DNA of 64,000 nt from Lasioglossum baleicum (taxonomy: Eukaryota > Arthropoda > Insecta > Hymenoptera > Halictidae), in assembly GCF_051020765.1 (NCBI RefSeq), contig NW_027469100.1, positions 62,001 to 126,000 of the forward strand, read 5' to 3'. The first letter of the stretch is position 1; every line of letters begins with the position of its first letter. The notes below the pieces were generated by a model that was not told the origin of the DNA, searched no databases, and was given only the letters and a program-made list of their open reading frames with translations. Below are positions 38,319 through 50,583 of the stretch, piece after piece. The translations under genes and the position numbers were made by a program.

Positions 38319-39440
38319 TGACTAGCCTGCGGGATGCATCCTCTCGCACGTGTTTTTGCTCGACTAGCCTGCGGGATGCATCCTCTCGCACGTGTTTTTA
38401 CTCGACTACCCTGCGGGATGCATCCTCTCGCACGTGTTTTTGCTCGACTAGCCATGCGCATCCCAAAAAACCTGCGCATGCGCATCCCACAAAACCTGCG
38501 CATGCGCATCCCACAAAACCTCGCACGTGTTTTTGCTCGACTAGCCATGCGCATCCCAAAAAACCTGCGCATGCGCATCCCACAAAACCTGCGCATGCGC
38601 ATCCCACAAAACCTCGCACGTGTTTTTACTCGACTAGCCTGCGGGATGCATCCTCTCGCACGTGTTTTTACTCGACTAGCCTGCGGGATGCATCCTCTCG
38701 CACGTGTTTTTACTCGACTACCCTGCGGGATGCATCCTCTCGCACGTGTTTTTGCTCGACTAGCCATGCGCATCCCAAAAAACCTGCGCATGCGCATCCC
38801 ACAAAACCTCGCACGTGTTTTTACTCGACTAGCCTGCGGGATGCATCCTCTCGCACGTGTTTTTGCTGGACTAGCCTGCGGGATGCATCCTCTCGCACGT
38901 GTTTTTGCTCGACTAGGCATGCGCATCCCAAAAAACCTGCGCATGCGCATCCCAAAAAACCTGCGCATGCGCATCCCACAAAACCTGCGCATGCGCATCC
39001 CACAAACCCTCGCACGTGTTTTTACTCGACTAGCCTGCGGGATGCATCCTCTCGCACGTGTTTTTACTCCACTAGCCTGCGGGATGCATCCTCTCGCACG
39101 TGTTTTTACTCGACTAGCCTGCGGGATGCATCCTCTCGCACGTGTTTTTACTCGACTAGCATGCGGGATGCATCCTCTCGCACGTGTTTTTCCTCGACTA
39201 GCCATGCGCATCCCAAAAAACCTGCGCATGCGCCTCCCACAAAACCTGCGCATGCGCATCCCACAAAACCTCGCACGTGTTTTTACTCGACTAGCCTGCG
39301 GGATGCATCCTCTCGCACGTGTTTTTGCTCGACTAGCCTGCGGGATGCATCCTCTCGCACGTGTTTTTGCTCGACTAGCCATGCGCATCCCAAAAAACCT
39401 GCGCATGCGCATCCCACAAAACCTCGCACGTGTTTTTACT
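38319..39440 (+). repeat. 1.1-kb module, first of the series
   Basis: Begins at the TTGACTAG monomer. Paired blocks near 38.45-38.61 kb are joined by one truncated monomer with a GCTCG linker. The second half carries the GCTGG monomer, block ending ACAAAC, ACTCC monomer set and then a CCTCGACTAG monomer (39192) with GCGCCTCCC in the following block. Confidence 0.8.
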
Positions 39441-40730
39441 TGACTAGCCTGCGGGATGCATCCTCTCGCACGTGTTTTTGCTCGACTAGCCTGCGGGATG
39501 CATCCTCTCGCACGTGTTTTTACTCGACTACCCTGCGGGATGCATCCTCTCGCACGTGTTTTTGCTCGACTAGCCATGCGCATCCCAAAAAACCTGCGCA
39601 TGCGCATCCCACAAAACCTGCGCATGCGCATCCCACAAAACCTCGCACGTGTTTTTGCTCGACTAGCCATGCGCATCCCAAAAAACCTGCGCATGCGCAT
39701 CCCACAAAACCTGCGCATGCGCATCCCACAAAACCTCGCACGTGTTTTTACTCGACTAGCCTGCGGGATGCATCCTCTCGCACGTGTTTTTACTCGACTA
39801 GCCTGCGGGATGCATCCTCTCGCACGTGTTTTTACTCGACTACCCTGCGGGATGCATCCTCTCGCACGTGTTTTTGCTCGACTAGCCATGCGCATCCCAA
39901 AAAACCTGCGCATGCGCATCCCACAAAACCTCGCACGTGTTTTTACTCGACTAGCCTGCGGGATGCATCCTCTCGCACGTGTTTTTACTCGACTAGCCTG
40001 CGGGATGCATCCTCTCGCACGTGTTTTTACTCGACTAGCCTGCGGGATGCATCCTCTCGCACGTGTTTTTACTCGACTAGCCTGCGGGATGCATCCTCTC
40101 GCACGTGTTATTACTCGACTAGCCTGCGGGATGCATCCTCTCGCACGTGTTTTTACTCGACTACCCTGCGGGATGCATCCTCTCGCACGTGTTTTTGCTC
40201 GACTAGCCATGCGCATCCCAAAAAACCTGCGCATGCGCATCCCACAAAACCTGCGCATGCGCATCCCACAAAACCTCGCACGTGTTTTTACTCGACTAGC
40301 CTGCGGGATGCATCCTCTCGCACGTGTTTTTACTCGACTAGCCTGCGGGATGCATCCTCTCGCACGTGTTTTTACTCGACTAGCCTGCGGGATGCATCCT
40401 TTCGCACGTGTTTTTGCTAGACTAGCCTGCGGGATGCATCCTCTCGCACGTGTTTTTGCTCGACTAGGCATGCGCATCCCAAAAAACCTGCGCATGCGCA
40501 TCCCAAAAAACCTGCGCATGCGCATCCCACAAAACCTGCGCATGCGCATCCCACAAAACCTCGCACGTGTTTTTACTCGACTAGCCTGCGGGATGCATCC
40601 TCTCGCACGTGTTTTTGCTCGACTAGCCTGCGGGATGCATCCTCTCGCACGTGTTTTCGCTCGACTAGCCATGCGCATCCCAAAAAACCTGCGCATGCGC
40701 ATCCCACAAAACCTCGCACGTGTTTTTACT
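39441..40730 (+). repeat. 1,290-bp module
   Basis: Same opening paired blocks as its neighbours. It contains CACGTGTTATTAC at about 40104, CATCCTTTCG/GCTAGACTAG near 40398 and GTGTTTTCGC at 40651. It exceeds the next module by exactly two 42-mers (84 bp), lost or gained in the plain run before GTTATT. Confidence 0.85.
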
Positions 40731-41936
40731 TGACTAGCCTGCGGGATGCATCCTCTCGCACGTGTTTTTGCTCGACTAGCCTGCGGGATGCATCCTCTCG
40801 CACGTGTTTTTACTCGACTACCCTGCGGGATGCATCCTCTCGCACGTGTTTTTGCTCGACTAGCCATGCGCATCCCAAAAAACCTGCGCATGCGCATCCC
40901 ACAAAACCTGCGCATGCGCATCCCACAAAACCTCGCACGTGTTTTTGCTCGACTAGCCATGCGCATCCCAAAAAACCTGCGCATGCGCATCCCACAAAAC
41001 CTGCGCATGCGCATCCCACAAAACCTCGCACGTGTTTTTACTCGACTAGCCTGCGGGATGCATCCTCTCGCACGTGTTTTTACTCGACTAGCCTGCGGGA
41101 TGCATCTTCCCGCACGTGTTTTTACTCGACTACCCTGCGGGATGCATCCTCTCGCACGTGTTTTTGCTCGACTAGCCATGCGCATCCCAAAAAACCTGCG
41201 CATGCGCATCCCACAAAACCTCGCACGTGTTTTTACTCGACTAGCCTGCGGGATGCATCCTCTCGCACGTGTTTTTACTCGACTAGCCTGCGGGATGCAT
41301 CCTCTCGCACGTGTTATTACTCGACTAGCCTGCGGGATGCATCCTCTCGCACGTGTTTTTACTCGACTACCCTGCGGGATGCATCCTCTCGCACGTGTTT
41401 TTGCTCGACTAGCCATGCGCATCCCAAAAAACCTGCGCATGCGCATCCCACAAAACCTGCGCATGCGCATCCCACAAAACCTCGCACGTGTTTTTACTCG
41501 ACTAGCCTGCGGGATGCATCCTCTCGCACGTGTTTTTACTCGACTAGCCTGCGGGATGCATCCTCTCGCACGTGTTTTTACTCGACTAGCCTGCGGGATG
41601 CATCCTTTCGCACGTGTTTTTGCTAGACTAGCCTGCGGGATGCATCCTCTCGCACGTGTTTTTGCTCGACTAGGCATGCGCATCCCAAAAAACCTGCGCA
41701 TGCGCATCCCAAAAAACCTGCGCATGCGCATCCCACAAAACCTGCGCATGCGCATCCCACAAAACCTCGCACGTGTTTTTACTCGACTAGCCTGCGGGAT
41801 GCATCCTCTCGCACGTGTTTTTGCTCGACTAGCCTGCGGGATGCATCCTCTCGCACGTGTTTTCGCTCGACTAGCCATGCGCATCCCAAAAAACCTGCGC
41901 ATGCGCATCCCACAAAACCTCGCACGTGTTTTTACT
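40731..41936 (+). repeat. 1,206-bp module, near-identical to the preceding one
   Basis: GTTATT (41313) and GTGTTTTCGC (41857) lie exactly 1,206 bp after their counterparts at 40107 and 40651. A private CATCTTCCCG occurs near 41104, where the neighbours read CATCCTCTCG or CATCTTCTCG. Confidence 0.86.
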
Positions 41937-43169
41937 TGACTAGCCTGCGGGATGCATCCTCTCGCACGTGTTTTTGCTCGACTAGCCTGCGGGATGCATC
42001 CTCTCGCACGTGTTTTTACTCGACTACCCTGCGGGATGCATCCTCTCGCACGTGTTTTTGCTCGACTAGCCATGCGCATCCCAAAAAACCTGCGCATGCG
42101 CATCCCACAAAACCTGCGCATGCGCATCCCACAAAACCTCGCACGTGTTTTTGCTCGACTAGCCATGCGCATCCCAAAAAACCTGCGCATGCGCATCCCA
42201 CAAAACCTGCGCATGCGCATCCCACAAAACCTCGCACGTGTTTTTACTCGACTAGCCTGCGGGATGCATCCTCTCGCACGTGTTTTTACTCGACTAGCCT
42301 GCGGGATGCATCTTCTCGCACGTGTTTTTACTCGACTACCCTGCGGGATGCATCCTCTCGCACGTGTTTTTGCTCGACTAGCCATGCGCATCCCAAAAAA
42401 CCTGCGCATGCGCATCCCACAAAACCTCGCACGTGTTTTTACTCGACTAGCCATGCGCATCCCAAAAAACCTGCGCATGCGCATCCCACAAAACCTGCGC
42501 ATGCGCATCCCACAAAACCTCGCACGTGTTTTTACTCGACTAGCCTGCGGGATGCATCCTCTCGCACGTGTTTTTGCTGGACTAGCCTGCGGGATGCATC
42601 CTCTCGCACGTGTTTTTGCTCGACTAGGCATGCGCATCCCAAAAAACCTGCGCATGCGCATCCCAAAAAACCTGCGCATGCGCATCCCACAAAACCTGCG
42701 CATGCGCATCCCACAAACCCTCGCACGTGTTTTTACTCGACTAGCCTGCGGGATGCATCCTCTCGCACGTGTTTTTACTCCACTAGCCTGCGGGATGCAT
42801 CCTCTCGCACGTGTTTTTACTCGACTAGCCTGCGGGATGCATCCTCTCGCACGTGTTTTTACTCGACTAGCATGCGGGATGCATCCTCTCGCACGTGTTT
42901 TTACACGACTAGCCTGCGGGATGCATCCTCTCGCTCGTGTTTTTACTCGACTACCCTGCGGGATGCATCCTCTCGCACGTGTTTTTGCTCGACTAGCCAT
43001 GCGCATACCAAAAAACCTGCGCATGCGCATCCAACAAAACCTCGCACGTGTTTTTACTCGACTAGCCTGCGGGATGCATCCTCTCGCACGTGTTTTTGCT
43101 CGACTAGCCATGCGCATCCCAAAAAACCTGCGCATGCGCATCCCACAAAACCTCGCACGTGTTTTTACT
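41937..43169 (+). repeat. 1,233-bp module with a type 1 segment
   Basis: The first ~500 bp match the preceding modules (with CATCTTCTCG near 42312). It then has an unusual 24-mer block entered from an ACTCG-linker monomer (about 42440) and the GCTGG/ACAAAC/ACTCC set. The segment near 42.9-43.05 kb carries type 1 marks (TCGCTCGTG, GCATACC, ATCCAACAAAA), so the module is a recombinant. Confidence 0.78.
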
Positions 43170-43770
43170 TGACTAGCCTGCGGGATGCATCCTCTCGCAC
43201 GTGTTTTTGCTCGACTAGCCTGCGGGATGCATCCTCTCGCACGTGTTTTTACTCGACTACCCTGCGGGATGCATCCTCTCGCACGTGTTTTTGCTCGACT
43301 AGCCATGCGCATCCCAAAAAACCTGCGCATGCGCATCCCACAAAACCTGCGCATGCGCATCCCACAAAACCTCGCACGTGTTTTTGCTCGACTAGCCATG
43401 CGCATCCCAAAAAACCTGCGCATGCGCATCCCACAAAACCTGCGCATGCGCATCCCACAAAACCTCGCACGTGTTTTTACTCGACTAGCCTGCGGGATGC
43501 ATCCTCTCGCACGTGTTTTTACTCGACTAGCCTGCGGGATGCATCCTCTCGCACGTGTTTTTACTCGACTACCCTGCGGGATGCATCCTCTCGCACGTGT
43601 TTTTGCTCGACTAGCCATGCGCATCCCAAAAAACCTGCGCATGCGCATCCCACAAAACCTCGCACGTGTTTTTACTCGACTAGCCTGCGGGATGCATCCT
43701 CTCGCACGTGTTTTTACTCGACTAGCCTGCGGGATGCATCCTCTCGCACGTGTTTTTACTCGACTAGCCT

Positions 43771-43777
43771 GCGGATG
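43771..43777 (+). other. One-base deletion in GCGGGATG
   Basis: Reads CTGCGGATGCATCC with two G after GC instead of three. A like change occurs near 63852. It ends the longest reverse-strand open frame of the window. Confidence 0.85.
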
Positions 43778-44823
43778 CATCCTCTCGCACGTGTTTTTAC
43801 TCGACTAGCCTGCGGGATGCATCCTCTCGCACGTGTTTTTACTCGACTAGCCTGCGGGATGCATCCTCTCGCACGTGTTTTTACTCGACTACCCTGCGGG
43901 ATGCATCCTCTCGCACGTGTTTTTGCTCGACTAGCCATGCGCATCCCAAAAAACCTGCGCATGCGCATCCCACAAAACCTGCGCATGCGCATCCCACAAA
44001 ACCTCGCACGTGTTTTTACTCGACTAGCCTGCGGGATGCATCCTCTCGCACGTGTTTTTACTCGACTAGCCTGCGGGATGCATCTTCTCGCACGTGTTTT
44101 TACTCGACTACCCTGCGGGATGCATCCTCTCGCACGTGTTTTTGCTCGACTAGCCATGCGCAGCCCAAAAAACCTGCGCATGCGCATCCCACAAAACCTC
44201 GCACGTGTTTTTACTCGACTAGCCTGCGGGATGCATCCTCTCGCACGTGTTTTTGCTGGACTAGCCTGCGGGATGCATCCTCTCGCACGTGTTTTTGCTC
44301 GACTAGGCATGCGCATCCCAAAAAACCTGCGCATGCGCATCCCAAAAAACCTGCGCATGCGCATCCCACAAAACCTGCGCATGCGCATCCCACAAACCCT
44401 CGCACGTGTTTTTACTCGACTAGCCTGCGGGATGCATCCTCTCGCACGTGTTTTTACTCCACTAGCCTGCGGGATGCATCCTCTCGCACGTGTTTTTACT
44501 CGACTAGCCTGCGGGATGCATCCTCTCGCACGTGTTTTTACTCGACTAGCATGCGGGATGCATCCTCTCGCACGTGTTTTTACACGACTAGCCTGCGGGA
44601 TGCATCCTCTCGCTCGTGTTTTTACTCGACTACCCTGCGGGATGCATCCTCTCGCACGTGTTTTTGCTCGACTAGCCATGCGCATACCAAAAAACCTGCG
44701 CATGCGCATCCAACAAAACCTCGCACGTGTTTTTACTCGACTAGCCTGCGGGATGCATCCTCTCGCACGTGTTTTTGCTCGACTAGGCATGCGCATCCCA
44801 AAAAACCTGCGCATGTGCATCCC

Positions 44824-44828
44824 AAAAA
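44824..44828 (+). other. A5 run in a 24-mer
   Basis: Five A in place of six, two bases after a private GCATGTGCATCCC change. It shifts all frames. Confidence 0.88.
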
Positions 44829-45029
44829 CCTGCGCATGCGCATCCCACAAAACCTGCGCATGCGCATCCCACAAAACCTCGCACGTGTTTTTACTCGACT
44901 AGCCCCGCGGGATGCATCCTCTCGCACGTGTTTTTACTCGACTAGCCTGCAGGATGCATCCTCTCGCACGTGTTTTTACTCGACTAACCTGCGGGATGCA
45001 TCCTCTCGCACGTGTTTTTGCTCGACTAG

Positions 45030-45215
45030 CCATGCGCATCCCAAAAAACCTGCGCATGCGCATCCCAAAAAACCTGCGCATGCGCATCCCAAAAACCTGC
45101 GCATGCGCATCCCACAAAACCTGCGCATGCGCATCCCACAAAACCTGCGCATGCGCATCCCACAAAACCTGCGCATGCGCATCCCACAAAACCTGCGCAT
45201 GCGCATCCCACAAAC
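45030..45215 (+). repeat. Eight-copy 24-mer block, largest seen
   Basis: A 19-bp partial unit, one 24-mer ending A6, one 23-bp unit ending A5 (45091-45095), then five ACAAA-type units, the last ending ACAAAC: 186 bp in all. It is the only block seen with five consecutive C-type units. The monomer after it has an ACTCGAGTAG linker, creating a CTCGAG palindrome. Confidence 0.93.
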
Positions 45216-45239
45216 CCTCGCACGTGTTTTTACTCGAGT

Positions 45240-46565
45240 AGCCTGCGGGATGCATCCTCTCGCACGTGTTTTTGCTCGACTAGCCTGCGGGATGCATCCT
45301 CTCGCACGTGTTTGTGCTCGACTAGCCTGCGGGATGCATCCTCTCGCACGTGTTTTTACTCGACTAGCCTGCGGGATGCATCCTCTCGCACGTGTTTTTG
45401 CTCGACTAGCCTGCGGGATGCATCCTCTCGCACGTGTTTTTGCTCGACTAGCCTGCGGGATGCATCCTCTCGCACGTGTTTTTACTCGACTAGCCTGCAG
45501 GATGCATCCTCTCGCACGTGTTTTTACTCGACTAGCCTGCGGGATGCATCCTCTCGCACGTGTTTTTACTCGACTACCCTGCGGGATGCATCCTCTCGCA
45601 CGTGTTTTTGCTCGACTAGCCATGCGCATCCCAAAAAACCTGCGCATGCGCATCCCACAAAACCTCGCACGTGTTTTTACTCGACTAGCCTGCGGGATGC
45701 ATCCTCTCGCACGTGTTTTTACTCGACTAGCCTGCGGGATGCATCCTCTCGCACGTGTTTTTACACGACTACCCTGCGGGATGCATCCTCTCGCACGTGT
45801 TTTTGCTCGACTAGCCATGCGCATCCCAAAAAACCTGCGCATGCGCATCCCACAAAACCTGCGCATGCGCATCCCACAAAACCTCGCACGTGTTTTTACT
45901 CGACTAGCCTGCGGGATGCATCCTCTCGCACGTGTTTTTACTCGACTAGCCTGCAGGATGCATCCTCTCGCACGTGTTTTTACTCGACTAGCCTGCGGGA
46001 TGCATCCTCTCGCACGTGTTTTTACTCGACTAGCCTGCGGGATGCATCCTCTCGCACGTGTTTTTGCTGGACTAGCCTGCGGGATGCATCCTCTCGCACG
46101 TGTTTTTGCTCGACTAGGCATGCGCATCCCAAAAAACCTGCGCATGCGCATCCTACAAAACCTGCGCATGCGCATCCCACAAAACCTCGCACGTGTTTTT
46201 ACTCGACTAGCCTGCGGGATGCATCCTCTCGCACGTGTTTTTACTCGACTAGCCTGCGGGATGCATCCTCTCGCACGTGTTTTTACTCGACTAGCCTGCG
46301 GGATGCATCCTCTCGCACGTGTTTTTACACGACTAGCCTGCGGGATGCATCCTCTCGCACGTGTTTTTACTCGACTACCCTGCGGGATGCATCCTCTCGC
46401 ACGTGTTTTTGCTCGACTAGCCATGCGCATTCCAAAAAACCTGCGCATGCGCATCCCACAAAACCTCCCACGTGTTTTTACTCGACTAGCCTGCGGGATG
46501 CATCCTCTCGCACGTGTTTTTACTCGACTAGCCTGCGGGATGCATCCTCTCGCACGTGTTTTTAC
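45240..46565 (+). repeat. Right copy of a long-range duplication (offset 16,725)
   Basis: Type 2 material matching 28515-29840 with constant spacing over 1.3 kb. It carries CATCCTACAAAA near 46151, a variant otherwise seen near 33321 and 36010, so this copy shares history with the 2,689-bp repeat as well as with the 28-kb region. Confidence 0.8.
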
Positions 46566-47038
46566 TCGACTAGCCTGCGGGATGCATCCTCTCGCACGTG
46601 TTTTTACTCGACTACCCTGCGGGATGCATCCTCTCGCACGTGTTTTTGCTCGACTAGCCATGCGCATCCCAAAAAACCTGCGCATGCGCATCCCACAAAA
46701 CCTGCGCATGCGCATCCCACAAAACCTCGCACGTGTTTTTACTCGACTAGCCTGCGGGATGCATCCTCTCGCACGTGTTTTTACTCGACTAGCCTGCGGG
46801 ATGCATCCTCTCGCACGTGTTTTTACTCGACTACCCTGCGGGATGCATCCTCTCGCACGTGTTTTTGCTCGACTAGCCATGCGCATCCCAAAAAACCTGC
46901 GCATGCGCATCCCACAAAACCTGCGCATGCGCATCCCACAAAACCTCGCACGTGTTTTTACTCGACTAGCCTGCGGGATGCATCCTCTCGCACGTGTTTT
47001 TACTCGACTAGCCTGCGGGATGCATCCTCTCGCACGTG

Positions 47039-47044
47039 TTTTTT
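47039..47044 (+). other. T6 run before a CCTCG linker
   Basis: Six T follow CACGTG. The equivalent monomer at 36843 has five T. Confidence 0.88.
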
Positions 47045-48181
47045 CCTCGACTAGCCTGCGGGATGCATCCTCTCGCACGTGTTTTTACTCGACTAGCCTG
47101 CGGGATGCATCCTCTCGCACGTGTTTTTGCTCGACTAGCCTGCGGGATGCATCCTCTCGCACGTGTTTTTGCTCGACTAGCCATGCGCATCCCAAAAAAC
47201 CTGCGCATGCGCATCCCACAAAACCTCGCACGTGTTTTTACTCGACTAGCCTGCGGGATGCATCCTCTCGCACGTGTTTTTACTCGACTAGCCTGCGGGA
47301 TGCATCCTCTCGCACGTGTTTTTAGTCGACTAGCCTGCGGGATGCATCCTCTCGCACGTGTTTTTGCTGGACTAGCCTGCGGGATGCATCCTCTCGCACG
47401 TGTTTTTGCTCGACTAGGCATGCGCATCCCAAAAAACCTGCGCATGCGCATCCCAAAAAACCTGCGCATGCGCATCCCACAAAACCTGCGCATGCGCATC
47501 CCACAAAACCTCGCACGTGTTTTTACTCGACTAGCCTGCGGGATGCATCCTCTCGCACGTGTTTTTACTCGACTAGCCTGCGGGATGCATCCTCTCGCAC
47601 GTGTTTTTACTCGACTAGCATGCGGGATGCATCCTCTCGCACGTGTTTTTACTCGACTAGCCAGCGGGATGCGTCCTCTCGCACGTGTTTTTGCTCGACT
47701 AGCCATGCGCATCCCAAAAAACCTGCGCATGCGCATCCCACAAAACCTGCGCATGCGCATCCCACAAAACCTCGCACGTGTTTTTACTCGACTAGCCTGC
47801 GGGATGCATCCTCTCGCACGTGTTTTTGCTCTACTAGCCTGCGGGATGCATCCTCTCGCACGTGTTTTTACTCGACTAGCCTGCAGGATGCATCCTCTCG
47901 CACGTGTTTTTACTCGACTAGCCTGCGGGATGCATCCTCTCGCACGTGTTTTTACTCGACTAGCCTGCGGGATGCATCCTCTCGCACGTGTTTTTACACG
48001 ACTACCCTGCGGGATGCATCCTCTCGCACGTGTTTTTACTCGACTAGCCTGCGGGATGCATCCTCTCGCACGTGTTTTTACTCGACTAGCCTGCAGGATG
48101 CATCCTCTCGCACGTGTTTTTACTCGACTAGCCTGCGGGATGCATCCTCTCGCACGTGTTTTTACTCGACTAGCCTGCGGG
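47045..48181 (+). repeat. Right copy of a long-range duplication (offset ~10.2 kb)
   Basis: Matches 36843-37955, including AGTCGACTAG and the CCAGCGGG plus GATGCGTCC double variant at 47661. It has one more A6-type 24-mer (block near 47.42-47.51 kb) and a run of six T at 47039-47044 at its left edge. Confidence 0.85.
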
Positions 48182-48363
48182 ATGCATCCTCTCGCACGTG
48201 TTTTTGCTGGACTAGCCTGCGGGATGCATCCTCTCGCACGTGTTTTTGCTCGACTTGGCATGCGCATCCCAAAAAACCTGCGCATGCGCATCTCACAAAA
48301 CCTGCGCATGCGCATCCCACAATACCTCGCACGTGTTTTTACTCGACTAGCCATGCGCATTCC

Positions 48364-48368
48364 AAAAA
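48364..48368 (+). other. A5 run in ATTCC-type 24-mer
   Basis: Five A instead of six after ATTCC, followed by CCTGTGCATGCG. ATTCC plus A5 recurs at 49552, 50589 and 51945, while ATTCC plus A6 is seen at 29705 and 46430; the A5 form is therefore local to 48-52 kb. Confidence 0.88.
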
Positions 48369-48711
48369 CCTGTGCATGCGCATCCCACAAAACCTCGCAC
48401 GTGTTTTTACTCGACTAGCCTGCGGGATGCATCCTCTCGCACGTGTTTTTACTCGACTAGCCTGCGGGATGCATCCTCTCGCACGTGTTTTTACTCGACT
48501 ACCCTGCGGGATGCATCCTCTCGCACGTGTTTTTGCTCGACTAGCCATGCGCATCCCAAAAAACCTGCGCATGCGCATCCCACAAAACCTGCGCATGCGC
48601 ATCCCACAAAACCTCGCACGTGTTTTTACTCGACTAGCCTGCGGGATGCATCCTCTCGCACGTGTTTTTACTCGACTAGCCTGCGGGATGCATCCTCTCG
48701 CACGTGTTTTT

Positions 48712-50583
48712 ACTCGACTACCCTGCGGGATGCATCCTCTCGCACGTGTTTTTGCTCGACTAGCCATGCGCATCCCAAAAAACCTGCGCATGCGCATCCC
48801 ACAAAACCTCGCACGTGTTTTTACTCGACTAGCCTGCGGGATGCATCCTCTCGCACGTGTTTTTACTCGACTAGCCTGCGGGATGCATTCTCTCGCACGT
48901 GTTTTTACACGACTACCCTGCGGGATGCATCCTCTCGCACGTGTTTTTGCTCGACTAGCCATGCGCATCCCAAAAAACCTGCGCATGCGCATCCCACAAA
49001 ACCTCGCACGTGTTTTTACTCGACTAGCCTACGAGATGCATCCTCTCGCACGTGTTTTTACTCGACTAGCCTGCAGGATGCATCCTCTCGCACGTGTTTT
49101 TACTCGACTAGCCTGCGGGATGCATCCTCTCGCACGTGTTTTTGCTCGACTAGCCTGCGGGATGCATCCTCTCGCACGTGTTTTTGCTGGACTAGCCTGC
49201 GGGATGCATCCTCTCGCACGTGTTTTTGCTCGACTAGGCATGCGCATCCCAAAAAACCTGCGCATGCGCATCCCACAAAACCTGCGCATGCGCATCCCAC
49301 AAAACCTCGCACGTGTTTTTACTCGACTAGCCTGCGGGATGCATCCTCTCGCACGTGTTTTTACTCGACTAGCCTGCGGGATGCATCCTCTCGCACGTGT
49401 TTTTACTCGACTAGCCTGCGGGATGCATCCTCTCGCACGTGTTTTTACACGACTAGCCTGCGGGATGCATCCTCTCACGTGTTTTTACTCGACTACCCTG
49501 CGGGATGCATCCTCTCGCACGTGTTTTTGCTCGACTAGCCATGCGCATTCCAAAAACCTGCGCATGCGCATCCCACAAAACCTCGCACGTGTTTTTACTC
49601 GACTAGCCTGCGGGATGCATCCTCTCGCACGTGTTTTTACTCGACTACCCTGCGGGATGCATCCTCTCGCACGTGTTTTTGCTCGACTAGCCATGCGCAT
49701 CCCAAAAAACCTGCGCATGCGCATCCCAAAAAACCTGCGCATGCGCATCCCACAAAACCTCGCACGTGTTTTTACTCGACTAGCCTGCGGGATGCATCCT
49801 CTCGCACGTGTTTTTACTCGACTAGCCTGCGGGATGCATCCTCTCGCACGTGTTTTTACTCGACTAGCCTGCGGGATGCATCCTTTCGCACGTGTTTTTG
49901 CTAGACTAGCCTGCGGGATGCATCCTCTCGCACGTGTTTTTGCTCGACTAGGCATGCGCATCCCAAAAAACCTGCGCATGCGCATCCCAAAAAACCTGCG
50001 CATGCGCATCCCACAAAACCTGCGCATGCGCATCCCACAAAACCTCGCACGTGTTTTTACTCGACTAGCCTGCGGGATGCATCCTCTCGCACGTGTTTTT
50101 CCTCGACTAGCCATGCGCATCCCAAAAAACCTGCGCATGCGCCTCCCACAAAACCTGCGCATGCGCATCCCACAATACCTCGCACGTGTTTTTACTCGAC
50201 TAGCCTGCGGGATGCATCCTCTCGCACGTGTTTTTGCTCGACTAGCCTGCGGGATGCATCCTCTCGCACGTGTTTTTGCTCGACTAGCCATGCGCATCCC
50301 AAAAAACCTGCGCATGCGCATCCCACAAAACCTCGCACGTGTTTTTACTTGACTAGCCTGCGGGATGCATCCTCTCGCACGTGTTTTTGCTCGACTAGCC
50401 TGCGGGATGCATCCTCTCGCACGTGTTTTTACTCGACTACCCTGCGGGATGCATCCTCTCGCACGTGTTTTTGCTCGACTAGCCATGCGCATCCCAAAAA
50501 ACCTGCGCATGCGCATCCCACAAGACCTGCGCATGCGCATCCCACAAAACCTCGCACGTGTTTTTGCTCGACTAGCCATGCGC
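48712..50583 (+). repeat. Left copy of 2,393-bp-offset duplication
   Basis: GATGCATTCTC (48882), the 2-bp deletion CCTCTCACGTG (49471), ATTCCAAAAACC with five A (49552-49556), CATCCTTTCG/GCTAG (about 49883), CCTCGACTAG with GCGCCTCCC (50101) and TTGACTAG (50349) all recur 2,393 bp later. A private CTACGAGATG occurs near 49030 and CACAATACC near 50172. Confidence 0.87.
49471..49481 (+). other. Two-base deletion CCTCTCACGTG
   Basis: A GC dinucleotide (or CG) is missing between TCT and CACGTG. The same deletion recurs at 51864, exactly 2,393 bp away. Confidence 0.92.

Larger units (their letters stand above)
35589..44902 (+). repeat. Marker-poor interval (9,314 bp) of 1.1-1.3 kb modules
   Basis: After the end of the 2,689-bp repeat and a run shared with 47-48 kb, the region is a tandem series of modules starting after the TTGACTAG truncated monomer, at 38319, 39441, 40731, 41937 and 43170 (spacings 1,122, 1,290, 1,206 and 1,233). 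Each module has a paired 24-mer block joined by a single truncated monomer, then plain monomers, then another block. Type 1 marks (ACACGACTAG with TCGCTCGTG, GCATACC, ATCCAACAAAA) reappear near 42.9-43.0 and 44.6-44.7 kb. Confidence 0.82.

Noticed and set aside
35585..43780. Very long open frames on both strands (hundreds to 2,731 codons) as protein genes
   Set aside because: Three of six frames are open at once because every unit length is a multiple of three. The frames change at each marker monomer (+1), at A- and T-run changes and at the 2-bp deletions, with no sign of compensation. Starts and ends have no gene context, and the products are pure repeats of one 14-residue or 8-residue motif.
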